The notes under the pieces were generated by a model, which was given only the letters and a program-made list of their open reading frames with translations, had not been told where the DNA came from and did no database searches. 64,000 nt of DNA, taken from the NCBI RefSeq assembly GCF_014396585.1, contig NZ_CP060717.1, forward strand, positions 2,170,001 through 2,234,000, written 5' to 3'. The DNA is from Sphingomonas rhizophila (GTDB lineage Bacteria; Pseudomonadota; Alphaproteobacteria; Sphingomonadales; Sphingomonadaceae). Of this stretch, positions 36,125-48,307 are shown piece after piece; positions within the stretch are counted from its first letter, which is position 1; each line of letters starts with the position of its first letter. Position numbers and translations under genes: made by a program.

Positions 36125-38637
36125 ATGTCCCGCCGCGACGACGGCCTTGTCCGGGCGATCCTCGGCCCACCAACACCGGCAAGACCCACTTGGCGATCGA
36201 GCGGATGTGCGCCCATTCCTCGGGCGTCATCGGCTTCCCGCTGCGTCTCCTCGCCCGCGAGGTTTACGACCGTGTCGTCGCCATCAAGGGCGAAAGCCAG
36301 GTCGCGCTAGTCACCGGCGAGGAACGCATCGTCCCCAAGGGCGCGCAGTATTTCCTGACCACCGCCGAATCGATGCCGATCGCCAACGAGGGCGAGGACG
36401 GCCGCGACTTCGCCTTCGCCGCGATCGACGAGGCGCAGCTCGGCATCGATCCGGAGCGCGGCCATGTCTTCACCGACCGGCTGCTCCGCGCGCGCGGCCG
36501 CGAGGAAACGCTGATCCTCGGATCGGATACGCTCAAGCCCCTGGTCCGCAAACTGCTTCCCAAAGCGGAAATCGTCAGCCGCCCGCGCTTTTCGACCCTG
36601 CGCTATGCCGGCTCATGCAAGCTCTCCCGCCTGCCACCGCGAAGCGCGGTCGTCGCGTTCAGTGCCGAGCAGGTCTATGCGCTCGCCGAAATGCTGCGCC
36701 GCTTCAAGGGCGGCGCGGCGGTGGTCATGGGCGCGCTGTCGCCCGCCACCCGCAACGCCCAGGTGGCGATGTTCCAGCGCGGGGAGGTCGATTACCTGAT
36801 CGCCACCGACGCCATCGGCATGGGACTCAACATGGACGTGTCCCATGTCGCCTTCGCCGGCCTGGAAAAGTTCGACGGCCACCGCGACCGCCGGCTGACC
36901 ATCCCCGAAATGGCCCAGATCGCCGGCCGCGCCGGGCGCCACCAGCGTGACGGCAGTTTCGGAACGCTGGCGTTGGGCGGCGAGTCCGGCCCCGCCTTCA
37001 CCGACGAGGAGTTCGCCGCAATCGAGGAGCATCGCTTCCGCCCCCTCGACTTCCTCTACTGGCGCAGCGCCGACCTCGATTTCACCACGGTCGCCGACCT
37101 GATCCGCAGCCTCGAGCAGCGCAGCGACGACCCGCTGCTGCGCTCGGCGCCGGTGTCGATCGACCTCGCCGTCCTGAAGCTGATCGCCGAGGATCCGGCC
37201 ATCGCCGCCACGACCGAAAAGCGCGCTCGCCGGCTGTGGGCGGTGTGCGGCCTGCCCGATTTCCGCAAGGTCGGGCCGATGCACCACGCGCGCATGGTCC
37301 GCCGCCTGTTTAGCTACATCGGCGAGGGCGGCCACATCCCGCACGAATGGTTCGCCGCCGAGGTGGCGCGGCTCGACAACGTCAATGGAGATATCGAGGC
37401 GCTGGCTGACCGCCTCGCCGGCATCCGCAGTTGGGCGTACATCGCCCAGCGCGCCGACTGGCTGGCCGACCCCGCCAAATGGGCGGAGCGAACCCGCCAG
37501 GTCGAGGGCAGGCTCAGTGACGCGCTTCACGAACGGCTGACCCAGCGCTTCGTCGACCGGCGCACCGCGGTGCTGGTCCGCGACATCGGCGCGCGCGGTG
37601 CCGACGCACTGCCGATCACGGTTGCCGACGACGGCGAGGTCAGCGTCGGGCCCGAACCGATCGGCCATCTGATCGGCTTCGACTTCAAGGTCGACCCGAC
37701 CGCCCGCCACGCCGACAAGCGGCTGCTGCTCGCCGCCGCCGAACGCCGGCTTGGGGAGGAACTCGACCGTCGCGCCAGCGCGCTTACCGACGCGCCCGAC
37801 CATGACTTCACCCTGATCGAGGAGGAGGGCGTCGGACTGGCGATCGGCTGGGACGGCCATGTCCTTGCCCGGCTCGCCCCTGGCCGGACATTGCTGGAGC
37901 CGGCGGTCCGCACCGCGCGCGCGCTCGACCGGCTGTCCGCCGACCGGCGCGGCAAGCTTCGCGAACGGCTCGAACGCTGGGTCGAATCCAGCGTTACCCG
38001 CCACGTGCCGACCTTGCGCAGGCTGGCCGCCGCCGCCACCGACAAGGCCGCCACCCCCGGCGTCCGCGCGCTCGCCGCCATGCTGGTCGATGCCGGCGGA
38101 CATTTGCCGCGCCGCACGGTCGCCGCGCAACTTGCCCAGCTCGACAAATCCGATCGCCACGCGCTTCATCGCCTTGGCATCCGGCTCGGCGCGCTCGACG
38201 TGTTCGCGCCGGGCCTGCTCCGTCCCTCCGCCCAGCACTGGCGCGCCGCCCTGCTCGCCATCCGCGCCGGGCAAGCGATGCCGAAGCTGCCGGAACCCTC
38301 CGCGGCGCGCCTCGACGCCGCCGCCGACCCGCGCGGCGCCGGGCTGGCGTTCCGCCGGCTCGGCAGCGAATGGCTGCGCATCGACCTTGCCGACCGGCTC
38401 GCCACTCACGCCCACCAGGTCAAGGCGGCAAGCGGCGACGATCCGGTCGATCGCCCCCTGGTCACCAGCCTTGGTCTCGGAAACGAGGCGCTGATGCGGC
38501 TGATGGCGGAGATCGGCTTCGTTCCCGGTCAGGGCGATGCCTGGAAATGGCGTGGGACCCAGCGCAAGGCCCGCCGGTCGGAAACGGCTCCGCGCCCCGG
38601 CAACGCCTTCGCTGCGCTCGCCGGTCTCAAGCGCTGA
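36125..38637 (+). CDS. SUV3/Mtr4-like helicase (frameshifted near start)
   Basis: A superfamily 2 helicase of about 837 residues, related to mitochondrial SUV3 RNA helicase and widespread in alphaproteobacteria. After repair the Walker A reads ILGPTNTGKTHLAIERM. It is followed by VALVTGEERIVP, the DEAD-like AAIDEAQLGIDPERGH, and the C-terminal helicase core IATDAIGMGLNMDVSHVAF and QIAGRAGRHQ. A break at the CCC run 36166-36168 sits inside Walker A, and one extra C corrects it. The next gene encodes an S4 RNA-binding protein, a conserved pairing that hints at RNA metabolism. Confidence 0.9.
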
Positions 38638-38640
38638 TCG

Positions 38641-38931
38641 TTGCGCGTCGACCGCTACCTCCACTGCATCCGGCTCGTGAAAAGCCGTACCCTCGCGCAG
38701 GCGCTGGTGGCCGAGGGGCGTGTCAGGATCGACGGCCGCCGCATCGAGAAATCCGCCGACGAGGTGCGGGTCGGCAGCGTGATCGCCTTGCCCCTGCGCG
38801 GTCAGGTGCGCGTCCTTCGCGTCCTGGCGCTTCCCCAGCGCCGTTGTCCGGCGCCGGAGGCGCGCGCCGCCTATGAGGAACTCGCCGAGCCGGCAAATGC
38901 GAACGTCTCGCAGGAAGCGTCCGGCGATTGA
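38641..38931 (+). CDS. S4-domain RNA-binding protein (Hsp15-like)
   Basis: A 96-residue protein starting at TTG 38641, with an S4 RNA-binding domain from the first residues: LRVDRYLHCIRLVKSRTLAQ, AEGRVRIDGRR and VRVGSVIALPLRG. Similar to Hsp15/RQC-type proteins that bind stalled large ribosomal subunits. It lies three bases after the helicase stop, so it is cotranscribed. The C-terminal tail is rich in Ala and Glu. Confidence 0.87.
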   Translation: MRVDRYLHCIRLVKSRTLAQALVAEGRVRIDGRRIEKSADEVRVGSVIALPLRGQVRVLRVLALPQRRCPAPEARAAYEELAEPANANVSQEASGD

Positions 38932-38984
38932 CAGCGGCCGGTGCGCGGACCTAGCGAATCCCGAACAAGGGAGCATCACCGACC

Positions 38985-39326
38985 ATGACATATGTCGTCA
39001 CCGACGCCTGCATCCGCTGCAAATATATGGACTGCGTCGAAGTCTGTCCGGTCGATTGCTTCTACGAGGGCGAGAACATGCTCGTCATCAACCCGAACGA
39101 ATGCATCGACTGCGGCGTGTGCGAACCGGAATGCCCGGCCGAGGCAATCCTGCCCGACACCGAATCCGGCCAGGAGAAATGGCTGGAACTGAACGCCAAC
39201 TTCTCGGCGCAGTGGCCCAACGTCACCCGTAAGAACGACCAGACCCCCGCCGATGCGGACGAGCACAAGGGCGAAGAGGGCAAGTACGACAAATATTTCT
39301 CGCCCGAACCCGGCAAGGGCGACTGA
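38985..39326 (+). CDS. fdxA: 7Fe ferredoxin
   Basis: A 113-residue electron carrier with the FdxA arrangement: C9, C12, C17, C21 and C25 ([17 protein letters not shown]) at the N terminus. These give the 3Fe-4S site and one ligand of the second cluster. [12 protein letters not shown] supplies the 4Fe-4S cluster. The C-terminal tail ([18 protein letters not shown]) is typical. GGGAG upstream of the ATG at 38985 serves as ribosome site. Confidence 0.95.
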   Translation: MTYVVTDACIRCKYMDCVEVCPVDCFYEGENMLVINPNECIDCGVCEPECPAEAILPDTESGQEKWLELNANFSAQWPNVTRKNDQTPADADEHKGEEGKYDKYFSPEPGKGD

Positions 39327-39414
39327 TCCGCGAGGCGTGCGCGCCATCGGCAACCGTTCGGCCTCGCCGGGCGTAGATCAGGCGATTCATCGCTGCCGCT
39401 GGAGGGAAGAGCCT

Positions 39415-39798
39415 GTGCGTATCGCTCGATTCACCCCATCGATTGCCGCCGCCGCGCTGTCGGCCTGCATGCCGCCGCATCCCGCGCCGGCCCCGGCACC
39501 GGCGGAAGTCATCCCGCAAAGCACCAATGTCGCCCTGTCGCGCCTGCCTGCCGCGGCCCTCGCCGCCTATGCCGGAACCTATCGCTCCGGCGCGGATACG
39601 CTGATCATTCGCCGCGCCGGCGACGCCCTCTTCGCGGACCGCAACGGCGTCCCGGCCGGCGCTCCGCTTACCCTCGTCGGACTGGGCACCTTTGTCGACG
39701 GCGTGGGCACGTCCTACCTGTTCGTGCCGGCTGACGGCAGTGCCGGAAAGCTACGCACGGTCGCCGCCAATGGAACTTCCCGCGACTGGGCGCGCTGA
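39415..39798 (+). CDS. Small lipoprotein, unknown function
   Basis: A 127-residue protein from GTG 39415, preceded by GGAGGGA at 39401. The leader (VRIARFTPSIAAAALSAC) has a lipobox ending in Cys18, followed by a Pro/Ala linker (PPHPAPAPAPAEV). A small domain with AAYAGTYRSGADTLIIRRAGDAL and FVDGVGTSYLFVPADG follows. The pattern resembles DUF3471-type beta domains seen at the C terminus of beta-lactamase-like proteins, but is too short to name. Not clearly in an operon. Confidence 0.65.
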   Translation: MRIARFTPSIAAAALSACMPPHPAPAPAPAEVIPQSTNVALSRLPAAALAAYAGTYRSGADTLIIRRAGDALFADRNGVPAGAPLTLVGLGTFVDGVGTSYLFVPADGSAGKLRTVAANGTSRDWAR

Positions 39799-39844
39799 CC
39801 GCGCAATTCGCGCCGATTGTCGGCCGACCAACAGGGGAAGTTCA

Positions 39845-40699
39845 TTGATAAAGCGGTGGATCATCGCCGCGGCCGCGCTGGCCGCCTTCGCCTCGCCGGC
39901 CATGGCGCAGGACACGGCTGGCACGGGCACCGCGCCCCTCCCTGACCCGACTGATCAAAGCGACAGTTTCATGATCGGCCTGGGCGTCGGGCGGGTGGCC
40001 GACTATGAAGGGTCGGACGATTATCGAATCATCCCTGCGGGCGCGATCCGTGCCCGGGTCAACGGCATCAACATCCAGACTCGCTCGACTTACCTGTATG
40101 TCGATGTCGTCCAAAGCAGCGTGGGCAATTTCAATTTCGACCTTGGCCCGATCGTCGGCCTTCGAATGAACCGCAGCAGCAAGATCAAGGATGACGTCGT
40201 CGACCTGCTGCCGCGCCGCAAGAAGGCGATCGAGGTCGGAGGCTTCGCCGGCGTATCGCTTCGCGGCCTCACCAATCCCTACGACGCGCTCAGCTTCCGG
40301 CTCGACGTGGTCAAGGACATCGGCAAGGCGCACCAGTCGACCGTCATCACGCCCTCGGTCGATTTCGGAACGCCGATCTCGCGCAAGTTCTACGTGTCGG
40401 TGGGCGCAAGCGCCGACTTCGTCGCCGACGACTACGCCGACTATTATTTCTCGATCACCCCGGCCGATGCGCTGGCGTCCGGCCTTCCGGTCTACGACGC
40501 GGATGGTGGGTTCAAGAACTGGAAACTCAGCCTCCTCGCCAACACGGCAATCACCGGCGACTTGACGCACGGCCTGTCCGCCTTCGCTCTCGCCAGCTAT
40601 GGCCGGCTCAAGAATGACTTCGCGGATTCGCCCATTGTCTCGCTTCGCGGCAGCCCCAAACAGTCCCTGCTCGCGCTCGGGCTCGCCTATACCTTCTGA
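39845..40699 (+). CDS. MipA/OmpV family outer-membrane protein
   Basis: A 284-residue beta-barrel protein. A TTG start at 39845 with AGGGGAAG upstream gives a clean signal peptide (IIAAAALAAFASPAMAQ). The mature part opens with FMIGLGVGRVADYEGSDDYRI and closes with the outer-membrane signature LLALGLAYTF. YADYYFSITPADALASGLPVY is a strong MipA family mark. In E. coli MipA associates with murein synthases; here the role is inferred as outer-membrane scaffolding. Confidence 0.88.
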   Translation: MIKRWIIAAAALAAFASPAMAQDTAGTGTAPLPDPTDQSDSFMIGLGVGRVADYEGSDDYRIIPAGAIRARVNGINIQTRSTYLYVDVVQSSVGNFNFDLGPIVGLRMNRSSKIKDDVVDLLPRRKKAIEVGGFAGVSLRGLTNPYDALSFRLDVVKDIGKAHQSTVITPSVDFGTPISRKFYVSVGASADFVADDYADYYFSITPADALASGLPVYDADGGFKNWKLSLLANTAITGDLTHGLSAFALASYGRLKNDFADSPIVSLRGSPKQSLLALGLAYTF

Positions 40700-40716
40700 C
40701 CCGGCGCGGGGCGGGC

Positions 40717-42171
40717 ATGATCGGGGGTGACGCCGGCCGTGCCGCGGTCGACGCGGCCTTGAAAGCCGGCCGCACCGGCGAGGCGATCCTGCTGCTTCGC
40801 CAGCGCGTCGCCGCCGCCGCCGACCCGGATCCTCACCGCCTGGCGCTCGCCAAGCTGTTGGCGCGGGAAGGCGAATTGGCCGAGGCGCTGGCGCAGGTCG
40901 AGGCGATGGCGCCAGTCGCGCGCCACGACAACCGCGCCTTCCATTCCGGGCTGCTGCTCAAGCTCGGCCGTCATGACGAGGCCCTGCCGATCTACCAGTC
41001 ACTCGCCGCGACGCGGCCGCGCGACCCCGATTTCTGGCACAGCTACGGCGCGCTGCTGCGCGGGCTGGGCCGGCAGGACGAGGCGATTGCCGCCTATCGC
41101 CGCGCCACCGGCAAGCCCGGCGACGGCCCCGCCTGGTGGGGCCTCGCCAACCTGAAGACCTTCCACTTCGCACCCGCCGACCTCGCCGCCATGCGCCGCG
41201 CGCTTCGCCGTCCCGGGCTCGACCCGCACGACGCCGCCGCGCTCCATTTCGCGCTGGGCAAGGCGCAGGCCGACGCCGGACAGCACGACGCCGCCTTCGC
41301 CGACTATGCCGCCGGAAACCGATTGATCGCCGCCAGCTTCCCGCCCGGCGCGGCCAGCGTCACCACCCGCGTCGACCAGCTCATCTCCCACTTCGATGCC
41401 GCCGCGTTCGGCCGGCTCGGCGGCCGCGGCGATCCGTCGCCTGCGCCGATCTTCATCCTCGGCATGCATCGCGCCGGGTCGACCCTGGTCGAGCAGATCC
41501 TCTCCAGCCATCCGGCGATCGAGGGCACCGCCGAGCTTCCCATCCTCCCCCGCCTGTGGCGAAGCCTCGGCCCCGATCCGCTCGCCGCGCTCGACCGCGC
41601 CGACCTCGCCGCGCTTGGCGCCACCTACCTGACTCGCGCCGCCGCCTACCGCCGCGAGGGCAAGCCGCGCTTCATCGACAAGCTGCCCGACAACTGGCTC
41701 CACGCCGCCTTCATCCGCCTGATCCTGCCGAACGCCCACATCATCGACGTCCGCCGCCACCCGATGGCCAGCGGCTTCTCCAACTTCCGCCAGCGCTTCG
41801 CCGGCGGCGCGGCGTTCAGCTACGACCTCGCCACCATCGGCCGCTTCTACGCCGACTATGTCCGCTTCATGGACCATATCGCCCGCGTCCAGCCGGGCGC
41901 CGCCCACCGCCTGATCTACGAGCAGCTGGTCGACGATCCGGAGCGCGAGATCCGCCGCTTGCTCGACTTCCTCGGCCTGCCGTTCGACCCGGCCTGCCTC
42001 AGCTTTCACGCCAACACTCGCACCGTCGCCACCCCGTCGGCGCAGCAGGTCCGCCGCCCGATCAACCGCGACGGCATCGACGCCTGGCGCCCGTTCGAAG
42101 CCCATCTCGGCCCGCTCAAGGAAGCACTCGGCGACGTGCTCGACACCTGGGACAAACCCCAGCCGCACTGA
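40717..42171 (+). CDS. TPR-sulfotransferase fusion protein
   Basis: A 484-residue cytosolic protein. Residues 1-200 are TPR-like helical repeats (AILLLRQRVAAAADPDPHRLA, LLRGLGRQDEAIAAYRRATG). Residues 240-470 form a sulfotransferase domain with the PAPS-binding loop IFILGMHRAGSTLVEQIL, DKLPDNWLHAAFIRLILPNA, the 3'-phosphate-binding HIIDVRRHPMASGFSNF, and LIYEQLVDDPEREIRRLLDF. Similar fusions modify peptides, polysaccharides or lipids; the acceptor is unknown. It ends 35 bases before the riboswitch. Confidence 0.88.
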   Translation: MIGGDAGRAAVDAALKAGRTGEAILLLRQRVAAAADPDPHRLALAKLLAREGELAEALAQVEAMAPVARHDNRAFHSGLLLKLGRHDEALPIYQSLAATRPRDPDFWHSYGALLRGLGRQDEAIAAYRRATGKPGDGPAWWGLANLKTFHFAPADLAAMRRALRRPGLDPHDAAALHFALGKAQADAGQHDAAFADYAAGNRLIAASFPPGAASVTTRVDQLISHFDAAAFGRLGGRGDPSPAPIFILGMHRAGSTLVEQILSSHPAIEGTAELPILPRLWRSLGPDPLAALDRADLAALGATYLTRAAAYRREGKPRFIDKLPDNWLHAAFIRLILPNAHIIDVRRHPMASGFSNFRQRFAGGAAFSYDLATIGRFYADYVRFMDHIARVQPGAAHRLIYEQLVDDPEREIRRLLDFLGLPFDPACLSFHANTRTVATPSAQQVRRPINRDGIDAWRPFEAHLGPLKEALGDVLDTWDKPQPH

Positions 42172-42205
42172 CTTCCCACGCGCCGCAATCGCGCCTATTG
42201 CAGCC

Positions 42206-42298
42206 TCATCCCCGGGGAGCCGCTTGGCTGAGAGGGAGGGCTCGCATCCTCCGACCCGTCGAACCTGATGCCGTTGATACGGCCGTAGGGAGGGAAGA
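42206..42298 (+). promoter_or_regulatory. TPP riboswitch (THI box) upstream of thiC
   Basis: Contains the conserved THI elements in order: GGGGAGCC, then CTGAGAGGG at about 42229. GACCCGTCGAACCTGATG follows at about 42253, and CCGTAGGGAGGGA closes the element at about 42283. Between them a variable helix and TTGATACGG complete the three-way junction. When TPP binds, such leaders stop expression of the downstream gene, here thiC, 42 bases away. Confidence 0.93.
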
Positions 42299-42339
42299 CG
42301 GGCCATCCCGCCATCCCTCCATATCTGGAGAGTGAACGC

Positions 42340-44198
<1,859 letters not shown>

Positions 44199-44216
44199 CC
44201 GCGCCGGGGCCTGTCC

Positions 44217-44249
44217 GGGACGGGCGGCCCAGGCGGGCCCGCCGGTCCC
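44217..44249. terminator. GC-rich hairpin after thiC
   Basis: Arms GGGACGGGCGG and CCGCCGGTCCC pair at 10 of 11 positions around an 11-base loop, between thiC and the convergent small gene. There is no strong T tract, so it may serve both directions weakly. Confidence 0.35.
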
Positions 44250-44258
44250 GACGGGCCC

Positions 44259-44390
44259 TTAATTGTTGGTCATATTCTCCAGCCCGCGCACGACGCCGGG
44301 CTTGACCGAAGGGTTGGACGCGTTCTGCTTTTTCGGCCCTTCCTTCTTGGGTTTGCGGATTTCCTTATTCGACTTCTGGCCTTTGGCCAT
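44259..44390 (-). CDS. Small basic protein of 43 residues
   Basis: Reads MAKGQKSNKEIRKPKKEG then PKKQNASNPSVKPGVVRGLENMTNN. It is Lys-rich with no hydrophobic segment. Short MAKGQ(x)SNKE-type proteins recur in sphingomonad genomes, which is my recollection and not a search result, and have no assigned role. A ribosome or nucleic-acid contact is plausible from charge. An upstream purine stretch (GGAACGC, minus strand) is a weak ribosome site. Confidence 0.6.
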   Translation of the reverse strand: MAKGQKSNKEIRKPKKEGPKKQNASNPSVKPGVVRGLENMTNN

Positions 44391-44415
44391 GATGCGTTCC
44401 GATCAACGGGCGTGA

Positions 44416-46215
<1,800 letters not shown>

Positions 46216-46229
46216 TGGCGAGCGATGCG

Positions 46230-46862
46230 TCAATCTTTTGACGGCACCAACTTTTCCACCAATCCCCGCAAGTCCCCCGGCGTCGTATGCCCCGCCACCA
46301 CCTCGTGATAACCGATGCCCGCTTTGCGCAGCGCTTCCTTCTTCACCGCGTCGCGCGCCGCTGCGTCGGTCAGGTGATGGCCAGTGCCCTGATATTCGAT
46401 CGCCGCAACGGCGTTGCAGTCGGCGTCGACCACCAGCAGGTCGACCCGCTTGCTGTTGATGCAAGCATACGCGTCCTTGCTCTTCGAGCGCAGGATTTCG
46501 CCCAGGCTGACCTGCGCCATCACTTGCCAGCTAGGATGCCGCGCCAGCACCAACCGGTCGAGTTCCTTGAATAGCCGCGCTTCGCCGCGATTGAGTAGAG
46601 GCTGCACCGTAAAGTCCGCCGCCATCACTGTCCGCAACTGATCGGCGGAGTCCGGAATGGGGTCGGCCTTCGGCTGGAATGCCACTACCTTGCCGTCGCC
46701 GGGCTTGCCCTTTGACGAGCGGCCCGAATTGCGCTCCCGCCACGCCTTGCGCTTCTGCTTGACGGTAAACTGCTCAACCACAATGCCGAACATGGCACCG
46801 ACGAACAGGACGGCGATCAAAGACAGGGGCTTGTCGATCAGGGCTAAGATTTCGGGCGGCAT
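46230..46862 (-). CDS. DUF2726 membrane-anchored nuclease-like protein
   Basis: A 210-residue protein: one N-terminal membrane segment (LSLIAVLFVGAMFGIVV), a basic linker, and a DUF2726 domain (about residues 85-200). In it, QPLLNRGEARLFKELDRLV, INSKRVDLLVVDADCNAVAAIEYQG and AARDAVKKEALRKAGI follow the PD-(D/E)xK nuclease order. The candidate residues are E in GEARLF, D in VDLLVV and ExQ in IEYQG. The family has no settled function. Convergent with the TIR-like gene, 14 bases apart. Confidence 0.82.
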   Translation of the reverse strand: MPPEILALIDKPLSLIAVLFVGAMFGIVVEQFTVKQKRKAWRERNSGRSSKGKPGDGKVVAFQPKADPIPDSADQLRTVMAADFTVQPLLNRGEARLFKELDRLVLARHPSWQVMAQVSLGEILRSKSKDAYACINSKRVDLLVVDADCNAVAAIEYQGTGHHLTDAAARDAVKKEALRKAGIGYHEVVAGHTTPGDLRGLVEKLVPSKD

Positions 46863-46937
46863 GACGAGTCAAGTATAGGTCGCTCCCAGTTAAGAATTCG
46901 CTGTCCTACTCTTGTTCAATCTGCTCCATCCTCATCG

Positions 46938-47780
46938 ATGGACGACACATCATTGCCGGACACCGGCCTTCACCCCGCCGATCTTCCCACCCTTGAGCTG
47001 ACCGATCCGCTGGCGCAATCGTTCGACGCGTTCGACAACGACGCGCCCGACGACGACGACGGTTTCGACGATGACGACGGCGACGACGCGGACGACTTCG
47101 TGCCCGTCGCGCTTCGCACCCGCCACGACGGCTGGACGCCGCAGAAGCAGCATGACTTCATCGCCGCGCTGGCCGAGTGCGGCTGTGTCACCGACGCCTG
47201 CGCCGCCGTCGGCATGACCGCCCGCAGCGCCTACAAGCTTCGCGCCCGGCCGACCGCCGGCATCTTCCGCCAGGCGTGGGACGTCGCGCTGGACCATGCC
47301 GTGTCGCGCCTGACCGACGCCGCGTTTTCGCGCGCGTTCCACGGCGTGTCCCACCCCATCTTCTACCAGGGCGAGCAGGTGGGGGAGCGGCGCATCTTCA
47401 ACGACCGCCTGGCGATGTTCCTGATGCGCTATCGCGATCCCACCCGCTACGGCCACTGGATGGACGACATGGAGGCGCGCCGCCATCCCGACGGCGCCGG
47501 TATCGTCCTTGCCCATGCCCTCAATTCGGTGATGGACGCCGCCCATGGCGTCGAGCCGGAGGCCGACCCCGAAGATCCGTGGAAGCCGCTCAACCAGGGC
47601 CCCTACATCCCGCCGCCGCCGATCCCGGAGGGCGACCCCGACAATCCGATGACCCACATCATCGCCGTGTGCGAACACAACGACCGCGTCCGGCGCAAAG
47701 CCGCGCTGGAGGAACGCGCCTCGGCCGCCGGCGCCCGCTCGGTCTTCCCGGTCCACACCCCGCGCCACCGCCCCGGCTAG
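46938..47780 (+). CDS. Helix-turn-helix protein with acidic N-terminus
   Basis: A 280-residue protein. Residues 25-55 are very acidic (DDDDGFDDDDGDDADDF). Residues 65-100 form an HTH of the terminase-small-subunit type: GWTPQKQHDFIAALAECGCV, then AAVGMTARSAYKLRARP. A helical domain follows (FRQAWDVALDHAVSRLTDAA, RRIFNDRLAMFLMRYRDP), then a Pro-rich tail. I recognise this as a recurrent sphingomonad protein without known function; DNA binding is inferred. No phage genes adjoin it. Confidence 0.65.
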   Translation: MDDTSLPDTGLHPADLPTLELTDPLAQSFDAFDNDAPDDDDGFDDDDGDDADDFVPVALRTRHDGWTPQKQHDFIAALAECGCVTDACAAVGMTARSAYKLRARPTAGIFRQAWDVALDHAVSRLTDAAFSRAFHGVSHPIFYQGEQVGERRIFNDRLAMFLMRYRDPTRYGHWMDDMEARRHPDGAGIVLAHALNSVMDAAHGVEPEADPEDPWKPLNQGPYIPPPPIPEGDPDNPMTHIIAVCEHNDRVRRKAALEERASAAGARSVFPVHTPRHRPG

Positions 47781-48104
47781 GGCATTTTTAAGTCCCCCAT
47801 GCCGCGAACTTTGCGAACTTCCAGCCAAGCCGCCGAGCAGAAGGGCCCGATTGCAGCGCAATCGCTCCCTTCTGTCGAAGAGACGGCGTGGCCCGGCCGC
47901 CGGGTCGCCCAGCGAACCCGAGCGACGGCGCGGAATTACCTTCCGCGCCGCCACCCCGCCCCGCGAAATGCAGCCCGTCGCGGGACTAAATTCCGCGCCG
48001 TCGGTCCTGTCTGCTCACGCAGCAGGCCGTCCGGCTCGCGACGGCTCTTCGCGCTGCTCCGGCGACGCTTCGCGCCGGCGTCGCTGCGCTTGGCGTCGCT
48101 TCGC
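47781..48104. other. 324-base non-coding stretch with hairpins
   Basis: No credible gene. Three structures stand out. A long hairpin (GAAGGG...CCCTTC enclosing CGATTGC AGC GCAATCG) lies at about 47838-47870. A perfect nine-pair hairpin (GGCGCGGAA, loop TTACC, TTCCGCGCC) lies at 47927-47949. An inverted partner of the latter, AATTCCGCGCCGTC, is at 47989-48002. GC-rich degenerate GCTTCGC repeats fill 48030-48104. These may be terminators and dispersed intergenic repeats. Confidence 0.55.
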
Positions 48105-48206
48105 TTACAGCGCGACGCGGATCTTGCCGCAGGTGCAGGCTTCGCAGTTGCACGGGGCGCAGGTGCACGGGCTGCACTGGCAGGCGCGCTTGCTGTTGTC
48201 GGTCAT
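48105..48206 (-). CDS. Metallothionein-like Cys-rich peptide of 33 residues
   Basis: Reads MTDNSKRACQCSPCTCAPC then NCEACTCGKIRVAL. It has eight cysteines (positions 9, 11, 14, 16, 19, 21, 24, 26) in alternating CxC and CxxC spacing, with no aromatic residues, as in metallothioneins. A ribosome site GGGAG lies upstream on the minus strand. It is divergent from a MerR-type gene across 101 bases that hold a mer-like operator, so metal-induced expression is likely. A cytosolic binder of soft metal ions (copper, silver, mercury, cadmium or zinc) is inferred. It is shorter than most known bacterial metallothioneins, and I do not recognise a named family. Confidence 0.8.
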   Translation of the reverse strand: MTDNSKRACQCSPCTCAPCNCEACTCGKIRVAL

Positions 48207-48259
48207 GGTCAAAGAACTCCCTTTCATTTGGATGGATGTTTGCCTTTCGGCGAATCACT

Positions 48260-48290
48260 CTCTAACCTCCGGACCATGGTACGGAGTCAA
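48260..48290 (-). promoter_or_regulatory. MerR-type promoter/operator for the Cys-rich peptide
   Basis: On the minus strand: -35 TTGACT (48290-48285), a 19-base spacer, and -10 TTAGAG (48265-48260). The spacer holds the near-perfect dyad 48267-48286 (arms CTCCG and CGGAG, centre CCATGG). A long spacer with a CCGTAC dyad is the hallmark of promoters remodelled by MerR-family activators; the -35 and first arm (TTGACTCCGTAC) match the mercury-resistance promoter. Confidence 0.8.
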
Positions 48291-48307
48291 GCGATGGACA
48301 TGACGCC

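Noticed and set aside
36613-38991. 792-codon minus-strand open frame opposite the helicase gene
   Set aside because: Composition shadow of a GC-rich gene; no start context, no motif, and it runs past the stop into the S4 gene.
47986-48258. 90-codon minus-strand frame over the Cys-rich peptide
   Set aside because: It overlaps the better-supported 33-residue Cys-rich frame, which has its own ribosome site and regulated promoter; the longer frame is Arg-rich noise.
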